Made by a program: the position numbers and the translations under genes. Of a stretch of 64,000 nt of DNA, positions 31,354 through 38,927 are shown piece after piece. The stretch is from the NCBI GenBank assembly GCA_937900415.1, contig CALCEY010000010.1, forward strand, positions 1 to 64,000. Reading direction: 5' to 3'. The notes below the pieces were generated by a model that searched no databases, was not told the DNA's origin, and saw nothing but the letters and a program-made list of their open reading frames with translations. The DNA is from an uncultured Clostridia bacterium. GTDB lineage: Bacteria; Bacillota; Clostridia; Peptostreptococcales; Anaerovoracaceae. Numbering within the stretch: the stretch's first letter is position 1; each line of letters starts with the position of its first letter.

Positions 31354-33732
31354 TTGAATAAGAGAATCACAAGAGAAGAAATAGAAAGATTATATGAAGA
31401 GTGGAATACTCCCAAGCACGTAAGAGCTCACTGCAAGGCAGTCGCAGATGTGGCGGAAACGCTTGGAAGCCAGTTGAATAAGCATGGTTATGAATTGGAT
31501 TTAAAACTGATATCGGGAACCGGGCTCATTCATGATGTGGCCAGAGTTTACGATGATCATGCGCGGCTTGGCGCTGAAATTCTGGAAAGGCTCGGGTATG
31601 CTGACGAAGCTGCGATAGTTAAGGTTCACATGACGTATCCGCAGTTCAATTCAGTGGAAAATATAAACGAGTGCGATTTGGTATGTCTCGCCGATCGTCT
31701 CGTAAAAGAAGACAGATATGTAGGCCTTGATGAAAGGATAGAGTATATAATAAATAAAGCGCCGGAAGACGAGGAAGTGAGACGGCATATTTTGAAAAGT
31801 AAAGAGGAAACCGAAACGTTTATAGGAAAAATAGAAAAAGTGATAGGAAAAGATATGAATGAGCTGTTTAAATCGCATAAAGACAAGCTTGACGAGATAT
31901 TAAAGCAAGTTGAAAAGCCCGGCAGATATATCGGAGGAGAAGTAAATTCAATAAAAAAGGAGAAAGACGAGGTTAAAGTCAGAATGGCTTTTGCTTTTCC
32001 CGATGTATACGAGATAGGAATGTCTTATCTCGGTATGCAGATTCTTTATAACTCCGTCAATAAAGAAGAAGCTTTGTGCTGCGAAAGGGTTTTTGCGCCT
32101 TCCCCTGATATGGAAGAATTGATGAAAAAAGAAAATGTACCGTTATTTACATTGGAAACAAAAACTCCCGTTTGCGATATGGATATGGTTGGATTTACTT
32201 TGCAGTATGAAATGTCCTTTACCACAATACTTAATATGCTTGAATTAGCGGAAATACCTCTTTTGTCCGAAGAAAGAAAGACAGGCGACAGCTGGCGGTG
32301 GCCGGTGATTGCGGCGGGAGGTTCTTGTGCTTTTAATCCTGAACCGCTGGCTGATTTCATAGATGTTTTTCTTATAGGAGACGGAGAAATGCTGCTGCCT
32401 CAAATCCTTAAGCTTCAGGGGGAATGTAAGGAAGCGGGCCTTTCAAAAAAGGAGTTTCTTGAAAGGGCATGCAGTCTTGAGGGCGTATATATTCCAAGTT
32501 TTTATGAAGCTGAATATAACGACAATGGGACAATAAGAGAATTACGTAAACTTAATGACAAGGCTCCCGATATGGTTAAAAAGAATATAATCGAGAGCAT
32601 AGAAACGGTTGATTTTCCTGTAAAGCCTGTAATTCCGATGGTGGAAGCAGTCCATGACAGAGCCGTTACCGAGACTTTCAGAGGCTGCACAAGAGGCTGC
32701 CGCTTCTGCCAGGCGGGAATGATATACAGACCGGTACGCGAAAGAAGTAAAGAAAAGATATTGGAGCTGTCAAAGGCACAGATAGAAGCTACGGGAAACG
32801 ACGAGCTTTCGCTGCTTTCCCTTTCGACCAGCGATCATTCCAGGTTTCAGGAGCTGACATTGGAGCTTTTGGAATATTGCAGGAAAAACAATGTTTCGCT
32901 TTCGCTGCCTTCTCTCAGGATAGACAAATTTGCTTTCGACGTTTTAAACAAGATTCAGGAATATAAAAAATCAGGACTCACTTATGCGCCGGAGGCCGGA
33001 ACTCAGAGACTGAGAGACGTCATAAACAAAGGAATTACTGAAGAAGATATATTTACATCAATTGAACAGGCAATATCATTAGGCTGGAGACATATAAAGC
33101 TTTATTTCATGATAGGACTTCCTACAGAGACCTACGAGGATTTGGACGGTATAGCTGATATAGCAGAAAGGATAATAGATATAAATCATAAATATAACGG
33201 TCCTAAGGGCGGCGGATTTCGTCTGACGGTCAGCGTATCAAACTTTGTGCCGAAAGCCGATACGCCTTTTCAATGGGAAGGACAGAATACTCCTGAGGAA
33301 TTTGAAAAGAAACATCGTTATCTTGAAGAAAAATTAAAGATTAAGGGAGTCACCTTTAACTATCACGACAGCTTTACCAGTGTTTGCGAGGCGGTGTTCG
33401 CAAGAGGCGACAGGAGGTGCGGCAAAGCCTTGCTTGCAGCGCATGACTTAGGCTGTAGATTAGACGGGTGGTCGGAGCATTTTAAGCCTGAAAAATGGAA
33501 GAAGGCTTTTGAGATGAGCAGTATATCGCCTGAATTTTATGCTTTCAGAGAAAGAACGCTTGATGAAAGACTTCCATGGGAGCATATAAGCTGCGGCGTC
33601 AGCAGAGAATTTTTCCTTAGAGAAAGAAAAAAAGCATATGAAGAAATTACGACGGCAGACTGCCGTCACGGCTGTGCCGGCTGCGGGATAAATAAAAGAG
33701 TAAAATGCGAAATGGAGGGAATCTATGGCTAA
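31354..33732 (+). CDS. Fusion of an HD phosphohydrolase domain to a TIGR03960-type radical SAM protein
   Basis: This 792-residue protein has two parts. Residues 1-170 form an HD domain: H26, H60-D61 (GLIHDVARVYDDH), H92 and D114 with LADRLVKEDRYVGLDER, a pattern seen in HD proteins near molybdenum-cofactor genes. From about residue 184 (LKQVEKPGRYIGGE) it matches TIGR03960 radical SAM proteins, which normally start there: a B12-binding-like region, then C445-x3-C449-x2-C452 (GCTRGCRFC) and cysteine-rich tail CRHGCAGC. The start is TTG with AGAAAGG upstream. It overlaps its partner gene by eight bases. The biochemical role of TIGR03960 proteins is not established. Confidence 0.85.
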   Translation: MNKRITREEIERLYEEWNTPKHVRAHCKAVADVAETLGSQLNKHGYELDLKLISGTGLIHDVARVYDDHARLGAEILERLGYADEAAIVKVHMTYPQFNSVENINECDLVCLADRLVKEDRYVGLDERIEYIINKAPEDEEVRRHILKSKEETETFIGKIEKVIGKDMNELFKSHKDKLDEILKQVEKPGRYIGGEVNSIKKEKDEVKVRMAFAFPDVYEIGMSYLGMQILYNSVNKEEALCCERVFAPSPDMEELMKKENVPLFTLETKTPVCDMDMVGFTLQYEMSFTTILNMLELAEIPLLSEERKTGDSWRWPVIAAGGSCAFNPEPLADFIDVFLIGDGEMLLPQILKLQGECKEAGLSKKEFLERACSLEGVYIPSFYEAEYNDNGTIRELRKLNDKAPDMVKKNIIESIETVDFPVKPVIPMVEAVHDRAVTETFRGCTRGCRFCQAGMIYRPVRERSKEKILELSKAQIEATGNDELSLLSLSTSDHSRFQELTLELLEYCRKNNVSLSLPSLRIDKFAFDVLNKIQEYKKSGLTYAPEAGTQRLRDVINKGITEEDIFTSIEQAISLGWRHIKLYFMIGLPTETYEDLDGIADIAERIIDINHKYNGPKGGGFRLTVSVSNFVPKADTPFQWEGQNTPEEFEKKHRYLEEKLKIKGVTFNYHDSFTSVCEAVFARGDRRCGKALLAAHDLGCRLDGWSEHFKPEKWKKAFEMSSISPEFYAFRERTLDERLPWEHISCGVSREFFLRERKKAYEEITTADCRHGCAGCGINKRVKCEMEGIYG

Positions 33733-34405
33733 CAGATATGTGCTTAAGTTTACTAAAAACGAGTATGCTAAATATACTTCCCATCTGGACATGCTGAGAT
33801 TTTTTAAACGAGCTTTCAGAAAGAACGGTATTTCTCTCAGATATTCCCAAGGCTTTAATCCTCACCCTAAAATGAGCTTTGCCCAGCCGCTGTCTCTTGG
33901 ATATTCCAGCAGCTTTGAACTTTTGGAATTTGAGACTGAAACAAAGTATGAAGCCGGTCAAATATATGAAATGCTTTGCGGAGAAATGCCTGAGGGATTG
34001 AAAATAGAGTGGGTTATAGAGTTTGAAGGCAATGTCAAATCGCTGGCAGCCGCAGCAGATAGTGCAGAATACGAGGTAAGACTCCCTTTCAAGTGCGAAG
34101 AGACTGTCCTTGGAGATATGGCGGCGAGGGATTTGGCACAGAATGAAATTATCACTTTAAAACGCAGAAAGAAAGATAAAAAGATGGTTTCCGCTGATAT
34201 AAAAAATATGATAAGACGTTTCGAAGCAAAATCTGACGCAGAAATGACGATTCTTGATATGGAGCTTGACTGCGGCAGCATTTCAAATTGCAGCCCGGAG
34301 CTTGTGATAAGCTCATTTATTGAATTTTCAGGACTCGATATTCCAAGATATCGGATTGATGTCGAAAGAAAAAAGATAAAATTTGTAAATAATTTACAGT
34401 TTTAA
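33725..34405 (+). CDS. TIGR03936/DUF2344 radical SAM-associated protein
   Basis: A 226-residue protein of the DUF2344 family, the constant downstream partner of TIGR03960 proteins. It opens with RYVLKFTKNEYAKYTSHLDMLRFFKRAFRK and RYSQGFNPHPKMSFAQPLSLG, the family signature. No catalytic function is known. In most Clostridia a ribonuclease E/G gene and rplU follow this pair; here a comEA-like gene follows and rplU-rpmA-obgE lie upstream, so the block is rearranged. Confidence 0.88.
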   Translation: MANRYVLKFTKNEYAKYTSHLDMLRFFKRAFRKNGISLRYSQGFNPHPKMSFAQPLSLGYSSSFELLEFETETKYEAGQIYEMLCGEMPEGLKIEWVIEFEGNVKSLAAAADSAEYEVRLPFKCEETVLGDMAARDLAQNEIITLKRRKKDKKMVSADIKNMIRRFEAKSDAEMTILDMELDCGSISNCSPELVISSFIEFSGLDIPRYRIDVERKKIKFVNNLQF

Positions 34406-34406
34406 C

Positions 34407-34435
34407 TTGACGCACCTGGACGCCTGATGTAAAAT
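34407..34435 (+). promoter_or_regulatory. Promoter of comEA
   Basis: TTGACG (34407-34412) and TAAAAT (34430-34435) with a 17-base spacer, directly after the preceding stop codon. Confidence 0.6.
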
Positions 34436-34458
34436 AATGTAAAAAGGGGGCGGGTGAA

Positions 34459-35205
34459 TTGAATAAATTAAAGGATATGAGAACAGTTGAAGATGTAAAG
34501 GAATTCATTTATCTTCACAAAGATTTAATAAAGAAAGCAGCCCTGCCGTTTACTGTAGTGGCTGCTGTTTTAATTTTCTGGATATTCAGCATGAGTAACG
34601 GAAGTTCTGTCAAAGAGGGACATACTGGGAGCAGCGCTTCTGAATACGGTGAAAGCAGAATGGAAAGCGAATCCGCAGAAGCAGGTAAAAGCGGAGAAAG
34701 ATACGGTGACTTAGAAAATTCTTCTCACTTTCCTGGCTATAATAGTACCGAAAACTCAAAAGGTGCAGTTTCCTGCATTTATGTGGATATAAGCGGCTGC
34801 GTTGAAAATCCCGGGGTTTATGAAGTAAACGAGGGCACTCGGCTTTTTCAGCTGATAGAAAAAGCAGGAGGCCTTACGCCAGGGGCTGATACAGAGGGAA
34901 TCAACAGAGCCGAAAAAGTCAGCGACGGTCAGAAAATAGTAATATATGAAGAGGGAGAAAATCCTCAAAACCATGATATGGTGAAAAACGGTACAGCCTC
35001 TTCAGAGATAGGCTCTAAGATAAATATAAACACTGCCGACGAAAGCCTTCTGCAGGATATTCCGGGAATCGGTCCTGTGACGGCAGACAGCATTATAAAA
35101 TACAGAGAAGAAAACGGAAGCTTTTCTTCCATAGAGGATATAAAAAATGTAAGCGGAATCGGCGACAAAACTTTTGAAAAACTTAAAGACCGTATAACGG
35201 TATAA
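34459..35205 (+). CDS. comEA: ComEA-like DNA-binding protein
   Basis: A membrane-anchored 248-residue protein: one membrane segment (about 27-47), a serine/glutamate-rich spacer, an SLBB domain (about 107-175, VDISGCVENPGVYEV) and a C-terminal pair of helix-hairpin-helix motifs (NINTADESLLQDIPGIGP and FSSIEDIKNVSGIG). In competent Firmicutes ComEA binds incoming double-stranded DNA outside the membrane. The start is TTG with a G-rich ribosome site. No comEC follows within this window, so competence is not proven. Confidence 0.88.
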   Translation: MNKLKDMRTVEDVKEFIYLHKDLIKKAALPFTVVAAVLIFWIFSMSNGSSVKEGHTGSSASEYGESRMESESAEAGKSGERYGDLENSSHFPGYNSTENSKGAVSCIYVDISGCVENPGVYEVNEGTRLFQLIEKAGGLTPGADTEGINRAEKVSDGQKIVIYEEGENPQNHDMVKNGTASSEIGSKININTADESLLQDIPGIGPVTADSIIKYREENGSFSSIEDIKNVSGIGDKTFEKLKDRITV

Positions 35206-35258
35206 GTAAGCGTATAATTTTTTGCGGTCCGGTAAACAATACCTGTGAGGTGATTTAT

Positions 35259-35756
35259 ATGTTTACTAGGCAAAGAAGAAATTACAGAATATTTGTATAC
35301 GTTGCCCTTATAGCTGCGCTGTGTATTCTCGTAGCTGCTCTGATGTGGCCTAAGGATTCAGCTCCGGCAGCCGGAGAGGAAGTAAAGGCTGAGAGCGAAG
35401 ATGAAGCAGGCGGACAGGCGAACAAGGATGAAAATAACGAAAATGGACAAAGCCGTCCGGATTCAAAAGCTGATGAGAATTACGGCGGTAATATCAAGGA
35501 CAGAGATGACAAAGCTGCCGCAGAGGATGATAAACCTGTGGTATCTGAGAGAAAAGACGCATATTATGTAGTAAGAAGAAACGGCGACATTATCTCGGTA
35601 TTCTTTTCTGATGAAAAGGGACAGGAAATAGAGCTTGAAACCACGGGTATCGTATATGAACTCTTAACGCCTGAGGATCAGAAACGTTTCGACGAGGGAA
35701 TAAAGGCTGAAAGCCAGGAACAACTGTCATCGCTTCTACAGGATTTTGAGAGTTAG
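35259..35756 (+). CDS. BofC C-terminal-domain-like protein
   Basis: A 165-residue protein with one N-terminal membrane or signal segment (about 11-29), a long acidic low-complexity spacer (about 33-95), and a C-terminal domain YYVVRRNGDIISVFF to LSSLLQDFES. The end (EDQKRFDEGIKAESQEQL..LLQDFES) resembles the BofC C-terminal domain. BofC in Bacillus inhibits the SpoIVB protease in the intermembrane space. Here the gene ends 10 bases before the spoIVB start, which supports that reading. I chose the ATG at 35259 (GAGGTGA five bases upstream) over a GTG at 35250. Confidence 0.65.
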   Translation: MFTRQRRNYRIFVYVALIAALCILVAALMWPKDSAPAAGEEVKAESEDEAGGQANKDENNENGQSRPDSKADENYGGNIKDRDDKAAAEDDKPVVSERKDAYYVVRRNGDIISVFFSDEKGQEIELETTGIVYELLTPEDQKRFDEGIKAESQEQLSSLLQDFES

Positions 35757-35766
35757 GTGGTATTCG

Positions 35767-36831
35767 ATGGTAAAAAATATCAAAAAAGTCTTTTTGCTTT
35801 TTTTTATTACCATAGGGATAATAATAATAGGGGGCCTTTGGATAAATTATTTCAATCAGTCAGAAGAAGCAATGCATGTAGTAAGCGAAAAGGTACTTGT
35901 TCCGGGAGGACAGTCCGTGGGAATTAAAATGGATGTAAAAGGCGTTCTTGTCGTAGGACTTGAGGAAATAGAAACCGAAGATTCTGTAGTAAGTCCCGGC
36001 TATGACGCGGGTATTCAAATAGGAGATATGATACTTTCCATAGACGGCAAAGACGTATATTATGCGGAAGAGGTAATCAGCCTTATAGAAGGAGCGAGAG
36101 GACCGGTTTCAATGGAAATTTTAAGGAAAGAGCAGAATCTTGAATTAAAAGTAACGCCCGTAAGAGAATATAAAAGCGGCCGGTATAAAATGGGAATATG
36201 GGTAAAGGAAAAGATTGCCGGCATAGGAACGCTTTCTTTCTATGATCCGGAAACCAATATGTTCGCTGCATTAGGTCACGGAATATATGAGAGCAAGACG
36301 AATACCCTGCTTTCCTCAGGCCGGGGAGAGCTTCTGCCTACCAAAGTAAAATCAATAAAAGAAGGCTTGGCTGGAATCCCCGGAGAGATAAGAGGAATAT
36401 TTTATGCAGACGAGTCGCCGATAGGAGAGGTTGAGGAAAACTGCGAGTTTGGAATTTATTCTAAGGGCACTGAAATCGCGGGAATCAAGCTTGGAGAGCC
36501 GATGGTCATGGCTTATCAGGATCAGGTGGAAGAGGGGCCGGCTTATATATTGACGACTATCGACGGCGATAAGGTTGAAAAATTTGAAATAGAGATAACA
36601 GGAATAAGCAAGCAGCGTGAGGCTGACAGCAAGGGAATAGAGATAGAAGTTACCGATAAGAGACTGCTGTCATATTGCGGAGGCATTGTTCAGGGCATGA
36701 GCGGCAGCCCCATAGTACAAAACGACAGACTCGTAGGCGCAGTTACTCACGTTTTTATAAACAATCCTACAAAAGGTTACGGAATTTTTGCAGAATGGAT
36801 GGTAGAAAAGTGCCATAATATAGCAGGTTGA
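35767..36831 (+). CDS. spoIVB: SpoIVB peptidase (S55 family)
   Basis: A forespore-secreted serine protease that triggers sigma-K activation or other engulfment-stage events. In 354 residues: an N-terminal membrane anchor (about 5-25), a PDZ domain (about 75-135, GYDAGIQIGDMILSIDGKDV), and the S55 domain with GHG (H171) and the catalytic serine in GMSGSP (S312), followed by VTHVFINNPTKGYGIFAEWM. The ATG at 35767 has AGGTGG seven bases upstream; an in-frame TTG at 35746 is less likely. It is preceded by its putative regulator and followed by spo0A, the order usual in Firmicutes. Confidence 0.95.
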   Translation: MVKNIKKVFLLFFITIGIIIIGGLWINYFNQSEEAMHVVSEKVLVPGGQSVGIKMDVKGVLVVGLEEIETEDSVVSPGYDAGIQIGDMILSIDGKDVYYAEEVISLIEGARGPVSMEILRKEQNLELKVTPVREYKSGRYKMGIWVKEKIAGIGTLSFYDPETNMFAALGHGIYESKTNTLLSSGRGELLPTKVKSIKEGLAGIPGEIRGIFYADESPIGEVEENCEFGIYSKGTEIAGIKLGEPMVMAYQDQVEEGPAYILTTIDGDKVEKFEIEITGISKQREADSKGIEIEVTDKRLLSYCGGIVQGMSGSPIVQNDRLVGAVTHVFINNPTKGYGIFAEWMVEKCHNIAG

Positions 36832-36918
36832 CATACTATATATAGATTTTGGTCGAAAAAGGTAACAAAAAGTACGAAAAAAGTTTCCCGCAAGAATCTT
36901 CAATATATTACAATTTCC

Positions 36919-36947
36919 TTGTAGATAAATTTCCAAATTTATCTAAT
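36919..36947 (+). promoter_or_regulatory. spo0A promoter overlapping a 24-base palindrome
   Basis: TTGTAG (36919-36924) and TCTAAT (36942-36947) are 17 bases apart. A perfect palindrome, TAGATAAATTT (36922-36932), CC, AAATTTATCTA (36935-36945), occupies the space between them. Upstream, TTTTGGTCGAAAAA (36847-36860) is one base away from a 0A-box-like sequence. Confidence 0.6.
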
Positions 36948-36978
36948 TAAGCGATTAAAAGTTTATCGGGAGGAAAAA

Positions 36979-37794
36979 ATGAAGAAAATTAAAGTTGGTA
37001 TAGTTGATGACAACAAAGACTTTTGCGACGTTGTTTCTGATTATCTTAAAAAACAGGGTAATATTGAATTGCTGTTTGTAGCAAACGACGGAGTCAAAGC
37101 GACAGAATATTTAGGTTCAGGAGCCGAAATCCCTGATGTGCTGGTATTAGACCTTATAATGCCGCATTTGGATGGATTCGGAGTGCTTGAAGCTCTTAAT
37201 ACTATTCAGCTTAATAAATATCCGAGAGTTATAATGACATCTGCAGTTGGACAAGATTCCATAATTCAAAAAGCCATGGGAATGGGCGCTCAATATTATC
37301 TTGTCAAGCCAGTCAATCTCGGACTTCTTACGAAGAGGATAAATCAGATAAGTGAAAGCGTTGAAAAGCTGATGAACGAAAGGGAAAGCGGAGAATCAAA
37401 CTTGAAAAAATCCCTTGTCCTTAAGGATTCGGTTGTGAATAACGACCTTGAAATAGATATAACTAATCTGATACATGAAGTAGGCGTGCCTGCTCACATA
37501 AAAGGATATAAATATTTAAGAGACGCTATCGGACTGGTAGTTAAAAATATGGATCTTCTGGGAGCTGTTACAAAAGAACTGTATCCTACAATAGCTGCTA
37601 TGAATAATACTACTGCAAGCCGTGTCGAGAGAGCCATAAGACATGCCATAGAGCTGGCATGGAACAGAGGAAAGCTGGAAACTCTTGATTCCCTTTTCGG
37701 ATATACAGTTAAGACAGACAAGGGAAAGCCTACCAATTCAGAGTTTATAGCCATAATCGCGGACAAGCTGAGACTTGAAAGAAAGGTGGGCTGA
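36979..37794 (+). CDS. spo0A: Sporulation master regulator Spo0A
   Basis: A 271-residue response regulator. The receiver domain has D10/D11, the phosphorylated D58 (VLDLIMPHLDGFG) and K110 (YYLVKPVN). A linker of about 20 residues leads to the Spo0A-specific DNA-binding domain (about 150-265), with HEVGVPAHIKGYKYLRDAI and the recognition-helix region TASRVERAIRHAIELAW. All key residues are intact, so the organism is predicted to be able to start sporulation. GGGAGG precedes the ATG. Confidence 0.97.
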   Translation: MKKIKVGIVDDNKDFCDVVSDYLKKQGNIELLFVANDGVKATEYLGSGAEIPDVLVLDLIMPHLDGFGVLEALNTIQLNKYPRVIMTSAVGQDSIIQKAMGMGAQYYLVKPVNLGLLTKRINQISESVEKLMNERESGESNLKKSLVLKDSVVNNDLEIDITNLIHEVGVPAHIKGYKYLRDAIGLVVKNMDLLGAVTKELYPTIAAMNNTTASRVERAIRHAIELAWNRGKLETLDSLFGYTVKTDKGKPTNSEFIAIIADKLRLERKVG

Positions 37795-37854
37795 AAACAA
37801 ATCCGGCTTTCGCTGAAATTACCATAAAAAGAGTACATATAAGGTTATATGGGT

Positions 37855-37967
37855 TTGCAGCGACGGTCAAGAAATGTTATAATATCCGCAAGGGATCATA
37901 TCGTTCTGCGTTGCCGCAGGGAAGCGGACGTTGAATTGCTGTTTACATATTTGTTTTGCGGTATATT
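37855..37967 (+). repeat. Diverged copy of the left-end repeat, with promoter-like boxes
   Basis: From 37878 to 37967 the sequence aligns without large gaps to the 82-bp unit at 1-164: TATAAT, a 34-base interior ending GCGTTGCCGCAGGGAAG (37909-37925), GAAT, then TTGTTTTGCGGTATATT. The two -10-like boxes (37878 and 37962) are 84 bases apart, close to the 82-bp period. TTGCAG (37855-37860) lies 17 bases before the first, forming a good promoter match. The inverted arms, AATATCCGC (37881-37889) and GCGGACGTT (37924-37932), differ in sequence from the left-end arms yet remain mostly complementary. Confidence 0.7.
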
Positions 37968-38007
37968 TAAAAAAGTTGATACATACTTAAAAAAGGAAGA
38001 AAAATTG

Positions 38008-38250
38008 ATGATAACACAGGAAAAAATAGACAGAATAAACCATCTCGCCCATAAGAAGAAAACCATAGGTCTTACGGAAGAAGAGCTGGCGGAGCAGAAG
38101 ATACTTTACAAAGATTACATAGCTGCTTTCAGAGATAATTTGAAGGCTCAGCTTGATATGATAGAAATAGCGGAAGAAGTCGCAGAGGAAGAAAACTTAT
38201 GTGAGAGAGAAGAAAAAGCCTGCGACAGGAACGATTATAAAGCTCGTTGA
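38008..38250 (+). CDS. DUF896 (YnzC-family) small cytoplasmic protein
   Basis: An 80-residue protein with the DUF896 core KIDRINHLAHKKKTIGLTEEELAEQKILYKDYIAAFRDNLKAQL, a short helical hairpin, followed by an acidic tail (EEVAEEENLCEREEKAC). The Bacillus member YnzC is a small helical protein of unclear function, in some species in an SOS operon. The ATG at 38008 is the first residue of the domain and has AAGGAAG upstream; the open frame continues 5' through the repeat element and is not coding there. A terminator follows. Confidence 0.85.
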   Translation: MITQEKIDRINHLAHKKKTIGLTEEELAEQKILYKDYIAAFRDNLKAQLDMIEIAEEVAEEENLCEREEKACDRNDYKAR

Positions 38251-38322
38251 TAAAGTTACTCCTTTAGAGTGATTTATTATTTTATACAGTTAATAAATTT
38301 ACCGAATAAATTTATTTTCAGT

Positions 38323-38361
38323 GAACCGAAATTCTGACAAGTTTTTCGGTTCTTTTGTTTT
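38323..38361 (+). terminator. Terminator of the DUF896 gene
   Basis: GAACCGAAA (38323-38331) and TTTCGGTTC (38344-38352) form a nine-bp stem with a T-rich tail. Confidence 0.85.
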
Positions 38362-38422
38362 AGAATGATAAAAAAGGGAAGCTTACACCTGAAAGACAGG
38401 TTTAAGGACTAAGGGGGACAAA

Positions 38423-38860
38423 ATGAAGAAGAAACATATTGCTGTAACAGCGGTTATGATTGCGGCCGTTTTGGCTGCTACAGCTTTTGCAATGGCAGGG
38501 AGCGATGAAAAAATTGTAAAGGATTTGATAAACGAGAGAACCGTTACACTGAACGGATATTACGACGGAAGTATGCAGCGTGAAGAGGCAGGAGAAAGGA
38601 TAAGAAAGATAGAGACAGGCAACCTTATGGAACAGGATTTAGAGAATATAGATTTATACTTTCAGACAGATATAGACAGAATAAATGAATTTGAGCTTAT
38701 GAACGTTGATATAACTGAATCATCTGAAGATATGATATGCGCCGAAGTATATATAAGATGGGATGTGGATACAGTGACTGGGAAGGATTCATTCATGTGC
38801 GATTACGAGGTAATATGCGTAAAAGAAGGGAACGATTATAAACTGGCACAATTTTTTTAA
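38423..38860 (+). CDS. Secreted or membrane-anchored hypothetical protein
   Basis: A 145-residue protein I do not recognise. It has a clear signal peptide (MKKKHIAVTAVMIAAVLAATAFA, possible cleavage after AFA), then an acidic region with a predicted mix of helices and a C-terminal strand-rich part (CAEVYIRWDVDTVTGKDSF, DYEVICVKEGNDYKLAQFF) that could be an NTF2-like fold. GGGGG precedes the ATG. A short inverted repeat, ACCTG-AAAGA-CAGGT, lies in its leader. Its isolated place between a terminator and the isc promoter gives no functional hint. Confidence 0.6.
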   Translation: MKKKHIAVTAVMIAAVLAATAFAMAGSDEKIVKDLINERTVTLNGYYDGSMQREEAGERIRKIETGNLMEQDLENIDLYFQTDIDRINEFELMNVDITESSEDMICAEVYIRWDVDTVTGKDSFMCDYEVICVKEGNDYKLAQFF

Positions 38861-38867
38861 AGAACTG

Positions 38868-38895
38868 TTTAAAAATTCCGGAATTTTGGTATAAT
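38868..38895 (+). promoter_or_regulatory. isc operon promoter with perfect palindromic operator
   Basis: TTTAAA (38868-38873) and TATAAT (38890-38895) are 16 bases apart. Between them lies the perfect 16-base palindrome AAAATTCCGGAATTTT (38872-38887). An iron-sulfur- or redox-sensing Rrf2-type regulator would be the natural ligand, but no such gene is present here. Confidence 0.6.
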
Positions 38896-38927
38896 AAATA
38901 GGATTACTAAAGGAGAGTGGTAGCAGT

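Noticed and set aside
37849..38007. 5' extension of the DUF896 frame by 53 codons
   Set aside because: The extension runs through the repeat element and promoter-like boxes; domain homology and the ribosome site begin at 38008.
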